A stretch of DNA of 57,253 nt from Alphaproteobacteria bacterium. GTDB lineage: Bacteria; Pseudomonadota; Alphaproteobacteria; Rhizobiales; JAKIUO01. The position numbers and the translations under genes were made by a program. The DNA lies in assembly GCA_024280475.1 (NCBI GenBank), contig JAJRQA010000246.1, positions 1 through 57,253 of the forward strand. Reading direction: 5' to 3'. Position 1 is the stretch's first letter. Each line of letters opens with the position of its first letter. Positions 46,193 to 53,497 of this stretch are shown piece after piece. A model generated the notes under the pieces. It saw only the letters and a program-made list of their open reading frames with translations. It ran no database searches and was not told where the DNA came from.

Positions 46193-46220
46193 CTAAAATT
46201 AGAGCTCTAAAATTAGAGCC
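46193..46220. repeat. Tandem 14-bp duplication at the leuD stop codon
   Basis: CTAAAATTAGAGCT (46193-46206) is followed directly by CTAAAATTAGAGCC (46207-46220). Each unit also contains a small CTCTAA-AA-TTAGAG inverted repeat. The second copy includes the leuD stop codon (46213-46215). Confidence 0.75.
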
Positions 46221-46818
46221 AGGGCCTGCTATGTGCTGATTTTTTCTCGAATTTCTCGATTGCAGACACGTTTTGTAACGTCAGACCAATATCATCCAGC
46301 CCTTCAATCAGGCAATGTTTGCGAAACGGGTCGATCTCGAAGTGGATTTTACCACCATCTGGACCCGATATTTCCTGTGCGGGCAGATCGATGGTGATCG
46401 TCGCATTAGCGCCGCGCTGCGCATCATCCATCAAGAGAGCCACGTCGCTGGCTGGTAGCTTGATTGGCAATATGCCGTTCTTGAAACAGTTATTGTAAAA
46501 AATATCGGCAAAACTTTCGGCGATGACGCAGCGAATGCCAAAATCCATTATGGCCCACGGGGCATGTTCACGCGACGACCCACAGCCAAAATTATCGCCG
46601 GCGACCAATATTTGCGCCGCGCGATATGCGGGCTGGTTCAGCACGAATTCAGGACGTTCAGCGCCGTTTTCGTCATAACGCATCTCCGCAAACAAATGCT
46701 TGCCAAGTCCTGTACGCTCAATGGTCTTCAAAAACTGTTTGGGGATAATCATGTCGGTATCCACATTGATCAAGGACAAAGGAGCTGCAACCCCGGTGAG
46801 CCTGGTGAATTTTTCCAT
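46213..46818 (-). CDS. leuD: 3-isopropylmalate dehydratase small subunit
   Basis: 201 residues: [34 protein letters not shown] and [13 protein letters not shown] are LeuD hallmarks. It works with LeuC, which is not in this window, to isomerise 2-isopropylmalate. First gene of a same-strand group with a membrane protein, an ABM-fold protein and leuB. Confidence 0.96.
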   Translation of the reverse strand: MEKFTRLTGVAAPLSLINVDTDMIIPKQFLKTIERTGLGKHLFAEMRYDENGAERPEFVLNQPAYRAAQILVAGDNFGCGSSREHAPWAIMDFGIRCVIAESFADIFYNNCFKNGILPIKLPASDVALLMDDAQRGANATITIDLPAQEISGPDGGKIHFEIDPFRKHCLIEGLDDIGLTLQNVSAIEKFEKKSAHSRPWL

Positions 46819-47018
46819 TGTCGTGATCCTTGTTGTTGGCGATCAAGTGTACACTTGGTTGAAGCGCAAGCCAGAGATGCCACACTCGCGCAGTCATTGC
46901 AAACAACACCGGCAAAAGGACGCAGGTGACAGGCGCTGCTGTTTGTTCTAGGGTAGTGTTGCAAATGTTTTGCAACTGCATCCGTGGATGCTAGGCGTAT
47001 AATCAAGGGAAAATCTCA

Positions 47019-47330
47019 ATGAGCGGTCACAGTCATAAAATCAACTGCGAAGCCTGCAATATTGAAGATGAGGTCAAGGTCGACGGCATCATGGATCTGG
47101 CCAAGGCGCTGCCCCGACGCTGGAAACGCCGGGTGATCAATTTTAGAGCCTATATCCTTTGCGATGTTTGCGGCCATCCGCGCCAGTTCACCAAGGGCTG
47201 CTCGCCCTATATTCTTGATGCACTTGATCTGCCGCCAAATGCCACGTGCGAGATCGAAGAAATTGAAGATTTCTGCGGCCACCCAGACAATGTCACATGG
47301 CGGCGCGAAAGACAAAGAATGAAAAAATAA
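47019..47330 (+). CDS. Small Cys-rich protein with two Cys-x2-Cys pairs, probable zinc binding
   Basis: 103 residues; AAGGGA is upstream of the ATG. NCEACNIEDEV and LCDVCGHPRQF give two C-x2-C pairs about 40 residues apart, a possible zinc ribbon. Further Cys occur at KGCSPYIL, ATCEIEEIEDF and DFCGHP. It is soluble. I do not know the family. It is divergent from leuD. Confidence 0.65.
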   Translation: MSGHSHKINCEACNIEDEVKVDGIMDLAKALPRRWKRRVINFRAYILCDVCGHPRQFTKGCSPYILDALDLPPNATCEIEEIEDFCGHPDNVTWRRERQRMKK

Positions 47331-47362
47331 AAGCCAGTGGCTTTTACCTCATCTGTTGCCTG

Positions 47363-47773
47363 CTAGGCCAGACTTTCACGCGCAAATTTGTCTGTTGGTA
47401 TCACCATCAAGACCAGCATGGATAATTCCAGCATGCCCAAAAATAGCGGCAAGGGTGCCATAGCGTAGAGCATGAAAAATATTGTCAGCGTCAGCCCGAC
47501 GATCAGGCCAGTATCTCGTAAACGCTTGAGCACCAGATTGACCTGCACGAATGTTATGAGCACCGCCATCGCCAAAATATCGCTTGGCGTATTGACACCT
47601 AGGTCGATGATTTTTTGCTGGGCCGCCTCAAGATCTGAGAAATCGACGACGACCCTCGACATAAGATAAAATATAAACATCAAAACAAAGACCAGCAATA
47701 GCCCTGAATAGGCGAGATAGGTAGCGCGGTCCAAACGTCCATTTATGATGTCACCAAAGAGAATACGAACCAT
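47363..47773 (-). CDS. DUF805-like membrane protein
   Basis: 136 residues with four hydrophobic segments. GRLDRATYLAYSGLLLVFVL at the start and VLKRLRDTGLIVGLTL in the middle match the DUF805 pattern (GRxxRxxY and RRLxDxG). Inner-membrane protein, function unknown. Confidence 0.8.
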   Translation of the reverse strand: MVRILFGDIINGRLDRATYLAYSGLLLVFVLMFIFYLMSRVVVDFSDLEAAQQKIIDLGVNTPSDILAMAVLITFVQVNLVLKRLRDTGLIVGLTLTIFFMLYAMAPLPLFLGMLELSMLVLMVIPTDKFARESLA

Positions 47774-47904
47774 AATAACGCCCCCTCATCGTCGCAATAT
47801 TTTTATACTTATGGCCTATTATATCGTAGCCGCATTACAATCTGGCGAAGAAACATCCTTAACAGATCTGCAAATTATCTATTAAAAACAAAGAGTAATA
47901 TTTC

Positions 47905-48423
47905 ATGCCGATCACCCGCAGCGAGCTCTTCGAGTTTCTCGACAAACTCCAGATCGCCCACAAAACCGTTGAACACGAAGCTGCCCATACGGTTGAACAG
48001 GCGCAAACCATTCGGACAGCATTGACCCATCAAGGTGCCCTGCCCGGTGGACATGCCAAAAACCTGTTTCTGAAATGCAAAAAAGGCTCGCTTTGGCTGA
48101 TTGTCGCGCAAGAAAACACATCCATTCGCCTCAACCATTTGCACAAATTGCTGGGTTGTGGCCGTCTTAGTTTCGCATCAGCAGAGCTGATGGAAGAGGT
48201 GCTTGGCATAAGCCCTGGCTCGGTGACACCTTTTGCGCTGATCAATGACAAGGCACAAAGCATTTCTCTGGTGCTCGACGAACAGCTGATGAAAGAGGCG
48301 AGGCTGAATTTTCATCCCCTGGACAATCGGGCGACCACGACGATCAGCCGCGAAGGCCTGCTTGCGTTTGTAAAAGAGTGTGGATTTACCCCAAAAATCA
48401 TGAAGCTACCGCAAAAATCGTGA
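47905..48423 (+). CDS. proX: ProX/YbaK-type aminoacyl-tRNA deacylase
   Basis: 172 residues. MPITRSELFEFLDKLQIAHK, GGHAKNLFLKCKKGSLWLI and GSVTPFALINDKAQSISLVL fit the YbaK/EbsC domain of the ProX group, which hydrolyses Ala-tRNA(Pro) or Cys-tRNA(Pro) and so guards translation accuracy in trans. It stands alone. Confidence 0.9.
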   Translation: MPITRSELFEFLDKLQIAHKTVEHEAAHTVEQAQTIRTALTHQGALPGGHAKNLFLKCKKGSLWLIVAQENTSIRLNHLHKLLGCGRLSFASAELMEEVLGISPGSVTPFALINDKAQSISLVLDEQLMKEARLNFHPLDNRATTTISREGLLAFVKECGFTPKIMKLPQKS

Positions 48424-48548
48424 TAGCATCTTGAAAAACTCTTGATCTGAACAACGTTCTAAGTCAAATCATAAGAAACTAAACCGCGTACCAACCTATT
48501 AATGGTAAGCTGATCAAATATAGACCGAGCATCCCATCTTTATGAAGA

Positions 48549-49148
48549 GTGCACTTCTTGCGTAAACATAGCTGGCATAAAAATCTGCAACGCGGCGCCA
48601 AATACCGGCTTGTCGTCCCGTTGAAAAGATCAACTCACCCCCCCGAATTTACGGCGAGGGGTGTTGCGGTTGGTATGCTGCTCGCCATGACCCCGACCAT
48701 CGGCCTTCAGATGTTCATGATCGCCGGCACCTGGTTGTTCCTGACCAAAATTATCAAATGGGATTTTTCGTTAATTGCCGGCCTTGGATGGACCTGGACG
48801 TCAAATGTCTTCACCATGATCCCGCTCTATTATCTATTCTACATCACAGGCCAGGTCATGCTGGGAAATTTCAACGATATCAGTGGTTTTGATCAATTCT
48901 CAGAGCTCGTCGGCAATATCAGCAATAATGCCGATCTGTCTTTTTGGGAAAAGACCAAAATGTGGATGGTCAATCTGTTCAAGGGCTGGGGTGTACCGAT
49001 GTTTGTGGGCTCCATCCCCTGGGCTATTTTGTCCAGCTGGCTGGGCTACAAAATTGCCTATAATTATGTCGTCAGGCACAGAGCAAAACGGTTGGCACGC
49101 ATGCAAGGGCGCAACCAGCACAAAGCTCGCTCAAAAACCACCGTTTAA
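48549..49148 (+). CDS. DUF2062 membrane protein
   Basis: 199 residues from a GTG at 48549 (weak ribosome site; start uncertain). STHPPEFTARGVAVGMLLAM then TPTIGLQMFMIAGTWLFLTK and WTWTSNVFTMIPLYYLFYIT match DUF2062. A C-terminal helix (WAILSSWLGYKIAYNYVV) ends in a basic tail. Related proteins sit in envelope-lipid gene clusters, and the next gene is a lipid kinase, though on the other strand. Confidence 0.85.
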   Translation: MHFLRKHSWHKNLQRGAKYRLVVPLKRSTHPPEFTARGVAVGMLLAMTPTIGLQMFMIAGTWLFLTKIIKWDFSLIAGLGWTWTSNVFTMIPLYYLFYITGQVMLGNFNDISGFDQFSELVGNISNNADLSFWEKTKMWMVNLFKGWGVPMFVGSIPWAILSSWLGYKIAYNYVVRHRAKRLARMQGRNQHKARSKTTV

Positions 49149-49156
49149 CAAAACAA

Positions 49157-50104
49157 CTAAGATGTTTGCGGGACGATCAGCTGGATGGGTGCATCAGACG
49201 CGCTTATATCCAGCGGCGTTGTGGCCAGCCATTCACCATCAATTTGCGTCGGCACTGGCTCATTTGACTTGATGCGGACCTTTTGGCAGGGCCGGATCAT
49301 GATGCCATCGGTTTTCATCATATAACCGACGGTTTTGTCCCCTTCCCTGACGTCGCTGCCAATATGAGCATTGCGCCCCAGAGCAAGGCCGATCAGCGCC
49401 TTGATCAATCGAAAACGGCCAGGGTTCATGAACATCACCACATGCAGCTCCGTTTTGGTGAGGTCCGCTTCCGGGGCCAGCATGAAACTACCCCCGTAAA
49501 GACGCGCTTTTGTCACCACAACAAATGCCACTTCATAACTTTTTACAACATTGCCCTGATCATCTGGAAATTCAATCACCAGCTGGCGCGGTTTTGCCGC
49601 CAGCGCCTGTAAGGTGGGCCAGACAAAGGCCGCCTTGCGAATGCGTTGCTTGAGATCATGATTGAGATTTTTGACGATCTGCGCATCAAAGCCGGCCCCG
49701 GCCATCAGCAAAAATGGCTCACCATTGGCAAGCCCCGGCACGACTGCCTTGAGAGGACCATTGATCAAGGTCTGGGCAATTTTTTTCGGCTTGTGGCCAA
49801 GGCTGATTTCCTGGGCCAACACATTGCCGGTGCCAGCCGGGATAATGCCAAGTGGCATATCGCTGCCCATCAGCCCCATGGCGACACCGCGAATAGTACT
49901 GTCGCCGCCCGCAGCGATCACCGCGTCAAATTCACGAGATGCCGCAGCGGCGCTGGCCAGATCGATATCCTCTTGCACACTGGAAGCCGCTTTCAAAACA
50001 AGCCGTGCTCCTTGCCGTTCAAGCTGTTTGGAAACGCGGGTAAGCATGGGCGCCTTCAAGCGTCCAGCCATTTTATTATGGATGATGAGAAAGTTTTTGC
50101 GCAT
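49157..50104 (-). CDS. Diacylglycerol/lipid kinase family protein
   Basis: 315 residues. FLIIHNKMAGRLKA at the start, the ATP-site loop AAGGDSTIRGVAMGL and PLGIIPAGTGNVLAQEI match the DagK/YegS lipid kinase fold. The usual GGDGT reads GGDST; that site tolerates substitutions in the family, so activity is still likely. It phosphorylates diacylglycerol or a similar lipid at the inner face of the membrane. Downstream of rpoH but separated from it by a terminator. Confidence 0.9.
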   Translation of the reverse strand: MRKNFLIIHNKMAGRLKAPMLTRVSKQLERQGARLVLKAASSVQEDIDLASAAAASREFDAVIAAGGDSTIRGVAMGLMGSDMPLGIIPAGTGNVLAQEISLGHKPKKIAQTLINGPLKAVVPGLANGEPFLLMAGAGFDAQIVKNLNHDLKQRIRKAAFVWPTLQALAAKPRQLVIEFPDDQGNVVKSYEVAFVVVTKARLYGGSFMLAPEADLTKTELHVVMFMNPGRFRLIKALIGLALGRNAHIGSDVREGDKTVGYMMKTDGIMIRPCQKVRIKSNEPVPTQIDGEWLATTPLDISASDAPIQLIVPQTS

Positions 50105-50128
50105 GAAATGAGGGCCTAGCTGCTAACA

Positions 50129-50160
50129 TAAAAAAGGAGCGGCTGATCACAGCCACTCCT
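50129..50160 (-). terminator. Terminator downstream of rpoH
   Basis: AGGAG-GGCTG and CAGCC-CTCCT pair around an ATCA loop with one mismatch, and the minus strand continues TTTTTT. It lies 55 bp after the rpoH stop and before the lipid kinase start. Confidence 0.9.
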
Positions 50161-50214
50161 CTATTGTTTAGATCACAAAGCTTCACTCTGACAAGAGCGA
50201 TGGCAAATCCGGCT

Positions 50215-51096
50215 CTAAGCGTGAGCCTGAATGCCCTGCGCTGCTGCTTCCTTGACACCTTTTTGGACCTTTTCAAAGGCCCGCACCTCGATCTGGCGAA
50301 TACGCTCACGCGAAACATCAAATTCCTGGCTAAGCTGTTCGAGCGTCATGGGATCTTCCGACAAGCGGCGCATCGTAAAGATCCGCTGCTCGCGCGAGTT
50401 GAGCTCTGACATGGCATCCTTGAGCATTTCACGGCGCTGGTCCAGTTCCTGATTGTCGCCAAGTGCTGTTTCTTGATCCACTTCCTCATCGACCAGCCAG
50501 TCCATCCATTCGCCGCCGCCTTCGGCATCATTGCGCACGGGAGCGTTTAATGAACTATCGCCAGACAGACGCCGGTTCATGCTTATGACTTCTTCTTCCT
50601 TGACCCCAAGACGGCGAGAAACCTCTGCCACATGCTCATGGGTCAGATCGCCATCTTCAAGAGCATCGATTTGTCCCTTGACCTTGCGCAGGTTGAAAAA
50701 CAGCTTCTTTTGCGCCGCCGTCGTGCCCATCCGCACCAGTGACCATGAGCGCAGGATATATTCCTGAATAGCAGCACGGATCCACCACATGGCATAGGTC
50801 GCTAGGCGAAAACCTTTATCTGGCTCAAAGCGCTTGACGGCCTGCATCAGACCAACATTGCCTTCAGAAACCACCTCATTGATCGGCAAGCCATAGCCGC
50901 GATAGCCCATGGCTATTTTGGCCACTAGACGCAAATGACTGGTCACCAGCCGGTGCGCGGCTTCCTTGTCGTCTTTTTCGCGCCAATTCTTGGCCAGCGT
51001 AAATTCCTCATCCGGTTTCAGCATTGGAAACTTGCGGATGTCCGACAGATAACGTGACAGGCCCCCAGGACCTCTAAGACTTGGTAAATTTGCCAT
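50215..51096 (-). CDS. rpoH: Heat-shock sigma factor RpoH (sigma-32)
   Basis: 293 residues from the ATG at 51094-51096 (MANLPSLRGPGGLSRYLSDI), with GAGGGA upstream; an in-frame extension to 51153 is unlikely. Region 2 (EGNVGLMQAVKRFEPDKGFR and LATYAMWWIRAAIQEYILRS) and region 4 (LEQLSQEFDVSRERIRQIEV) are complete, and the RpoH box QKKLFFNLRKVK is present. It directs transcription of chaperone and protease genes. It has its own terminator. Confidence 0.95.
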   Translation of the reverse strand: MANLPSLRGPGGLSRYLSDIRKFPMLKPDEEFTLAKNWREKDDKEAAHRLVTSHLRLVAKIAMGYRGYGLPINEVVSEGNVGLMQAVKRFEPDKGFRLATYAMWWIRAAIQEYILRSWSLVRMGTTAAQKKLFFNLRKVKGQIDALEDGDLTHEHVAEVSRRLGVKEEEVISMNRRLSGDSSLNAPVRNDAEGGGEWMDWLVDEEVDQETALGDNQELDQRREMLKDAMSELNSREQRIFTMRRLSEDPMTLEQLSQEFDVSRERIRQIEVRAFEKVQKGVKEAAAQGIQAHA

Positions 51097-51437
51097 AATG
51101 CTTAATTCCCTCTTGTTTTGGACGCGTCGCCTCGCATGAGCAGTCCAACTCACAACAAATTCAGCGCGCCGCGCCCCCTTGTCCTTTAGAACAAGGGGCG
51201 TTTCCCTGTATGTTCTAATATATGGTTTTTATTATTTTGATTAAAAGAGCCTTTCGTTCAACTAAGTGTGAAAGGGCTGGACAGCCGGGCTAGAGACGCC
51301 CTGTGGTTCACCATATCTGTATCTCACAACTCAATAACTCGCATCGTTCAGACCTTCGATGGGGCAATCTACTCGACTGTCGCCCGTTAGGGCTCTGTTG
51401 TGCGACATGTTTGAGGTTGCGCTGGTGTAGCGCATTC
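51097..51437. other. 341-bp divergent intergenic region with a strong hairpin
   Basis: CCCCTTGT (51175-51182) and ACAAGGGG (51191-51198) pair around an 8-base loop, about 80 bp upstream of the rpoH start. It may lie in the rpoH leader. A second imperfect GGCTG-GA-CAGCC is near 51280. No gene is visible. Confidence 0.45.
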
Positions 51438-52679
51438 ATGGGAAATGTGATAGAAAACGCCATGAACAAGCACGAACCAGCTATGACCCATAATATACCG
51501 GCGCAAAATGGCCAAAACATGCCAGAAAATGCTCCTGCACATACCACTCTGATTGGCCTTGATCAAGGCGAATTGGGAGAAGCATTGAGCCATATCGGCG
51601 TCAAGGACAAGCAGGTGCGCATGCGCGTTAACCAGCTATGGAACGGGCTTTACGCGCGCGGTCTTACCCAGTTTGACGACCTGCACACCATATCCAAGGA
51701 TCTGCGCGAAAAACTTGCCAAAGCCTATACAATCGAGCGCCCGCAAATCGTCACCGAGCAGCTTTCCAATGATGGTACCCGCAAATGGTTGCTGCGCTTC
51801 AAGTCCGACATTCCCGGCAAACCCGGGCCAGAAGCCGAGATGGTCTATATCCCTGAGGAAACCAGAGGCACTTTGTGCATCTCCAGCCAGGTCGGCTGTA
51901 CCCTCAATTGCCGTTTTTGCCATACCGGCACCATGCCGCTGGTGCGCAATTTAAGCGCCGATGAGATTGTTGGTCAGGTGATGCTGGCGCGAGACCGGCT
52001 CGGTGACTGGCCGCTGATCGAAGCTGACAATAAAGAGGGCCTGCCAGACTCCAAGCGCATGATCACCCGTCTAGTGCTCATGGGCATGGGCGAACCCTTG
52101 TACAATTTTGACCATATCAAAAAAGCTTCCGCCATTCTCTGCGATGATGCCGGCATCAATCTGTCACATCGCCGTATTACCCTGTCGACGGCCGGCGTCG
52201 TGCCAATGATGGAGCGAGCTGGCGCAGAAATCGGCTGCATGCTGGCCGTCTCCCTGCACGCAACCAACGACAAACTGCGCGATGAACTTGTGCCCATCAA
52301 TCGCAAATATCCGCTCGAACAATTGATGCAGGCCTGCCGCGATTATCCTGGTCTGTCGAACGCCCGGCGCATTACCTTTGAATATGTCATGCTGGATGGC
52401 ATAAATGACAGCCTCAACGATGCCAAGGCACTCGTGCAGCTCCTCAAAGGCATCCCCGCCAAAATCAACCTCATCCCCTTCAACCCATGGCCGGACAGTC
52501 CCTATCAATGTTCCGATTGGGCACAGATCGAGCGCTTTGCCGACATTATCAATGATGCCGGCTATGCCAGCCCGATCAGACGCCCCCGTGGCCGAGACAT
52601 CATGGCCGCCTGCGGTCAGTTAAAATCGCAAAGCGAGCGCATCAGTAATCGTGAACGCAAGGCCCTATTGGGGGAATAG
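51438..52679 (+). CDS. rlmN: Dual-specificity 23S rRNA/tRNA methyltransferase RlmN
   Basis: 413 residues from the ATG at 51438; the frame is open from 51303, and ATGs at 51462 and 51483 are also possible, all with weak ribosome sites. Radical-[14 protein letters not shown] (C-x3-C-x2-C), [12 protein letters not shown], the late Cys in MAACGQL and the SRQ-type helices identify RlmN. It methylates A2503 of 23S rRNA and A37 of some tRNAs. It stands alone before a DUF5706 gene 56 bp away. Confidence 0.94.
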   Translation: MGNVIENAMNKHEPAMTHNIPAQNGQNMPENAPAHTTLIGLDQGELGEALSHIGVKDKQVRMRVNQLWNGLYARGLTQFDDLHTISKDLREKLAKAYTIERPQIVTEQLSNDGTRKWLLRFKSDIPGKPGPEAEMVYIPEETRGTLCISSQVGCTLNCRFCHTGTMPLVRNLSADEIVGQVMLARDRLGDWPLIEADNKEGLPDSKRMITRLVLMGMGEPLYNFDHIKKASAILCDDAGINLSHRRITLSTAGVVPMMERAGAEIGCMLAVSLHATNDKLRDELVPINRKYPLEQLMQACRDYPGLSNARRITFEYVMLDGINDSLNDAKALVQLLKGIPAKINLIPFNPWPDSPYQCSDWAQIERFADIINDAGYASPIRRPRGRDIMAACGQLKSQSERISNRERKALLGE

Positions 52680-52735
52680 CAGCTGTTGCCAACAATCAGA
52701 TGTTTTGAGATCATAATCCAACAGGCGCGAACCTT

Positions 52736-53335
52736 ATGCCCCAACAGCAAGATCAAGCGAACAAACCTTCTTCTTCGCAAAACGCATCTAAAAATCTTGA
52801 TCCAGCTGGTGCGCCAACCAAGACGGTCGATATCTGGTTCCAGTCCGCCTATCGCACCCAATTGAGCCTGACCTCCCTTGCCGACATGAAAGCCAATATC
52901 ATGATTTCGGTAAACGGCTTGATCTTGACAGGTCTTGTGGCCACGCAAGGGTTTGTTTCGGTTGCGCCACAATTACCCAAATTCATCCCCATTGCCATGA
53001 TGGTCACTTGCCTGGCGTCCATGATATTTGCCGTTATTGCCGCTCTGCCCAGAGGTAGCGCCAATACCAATGCCCAAATGGAGCATGAAAGCGGTCAAGG
53101 GAATTTGCTCTATTTCAATAATCAATGCACCTTCAGTGAACAAGAGTTTGAACGCGCAATGATCAAATTACTTCATGAGCCAGAGCAATTGCAGCGCCAT
53201 ATGAGCAGACATTTGTATAATTTAGGATGTGTATTGGCGAGGAAATACAGGCTGCTGAAAATATCCTATACGGTCTTCATCGGTGGCTTGGTCATTGTCT
53301 CGATAATGTCAGCTATTAGCTCACTGCTGACGTGA
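52736..53335 (+). CDS. Pycsar-effector-type membrane protein (DUF5706)
   Basis: 199 residues from the ATG at 52736. After a polar N-terminus (about 35 residues) comes QSAYRTQLSLTSLADMKANI, then MISVNGLILTGLVATQGFV, a pattern of the DUF5706/Pycsar TM family. Further membrane segments are at LPKFIPIAMMVTCLASMIF and YTVFIGGLVIVSIMSAISS. Family members open or disrupt the membrane upon binding cCMP or cUMP made by a partner cyclase during phage attack. No cyclase is adjacent here (rlmN and an autotransporter are), so defence is only a possibility; a non-defence role is likely for chromosomal lone copies. Confidence 0.8.
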   Translation: MPQQQDQANKPSSSQNASKNLDPAGAPTKTVDIWFQSAYRTQLSLTSLADMKANIMISVNGLILTGLVATQGFVSVAPQLPKFIPIAMMVTCLASMIFAVIAALPRGSANTNAQMEHESGQGNLLYFNNQCTFSEQEFERAMIKLLHEPEQLQRHMSRHLYNLGCVLARKYRLLKISYTVFIGGLVIVSIMSAISSLLT

Positions 53336-53497
53336 TCCGCCAATCGCAAATGCAAGCTTTCTTGGGGAAGTAAGAGAAGGCAATGTCCTGCGCGGGCTTC
53401 AAAGCTGCCCTACCTGCTTCGCTGGATGGATGACTACGGTTAAGGGACGAGGCCCAGACCCATTTTGGTTAGATGAGGAACGAAACCGTTATCCTGA

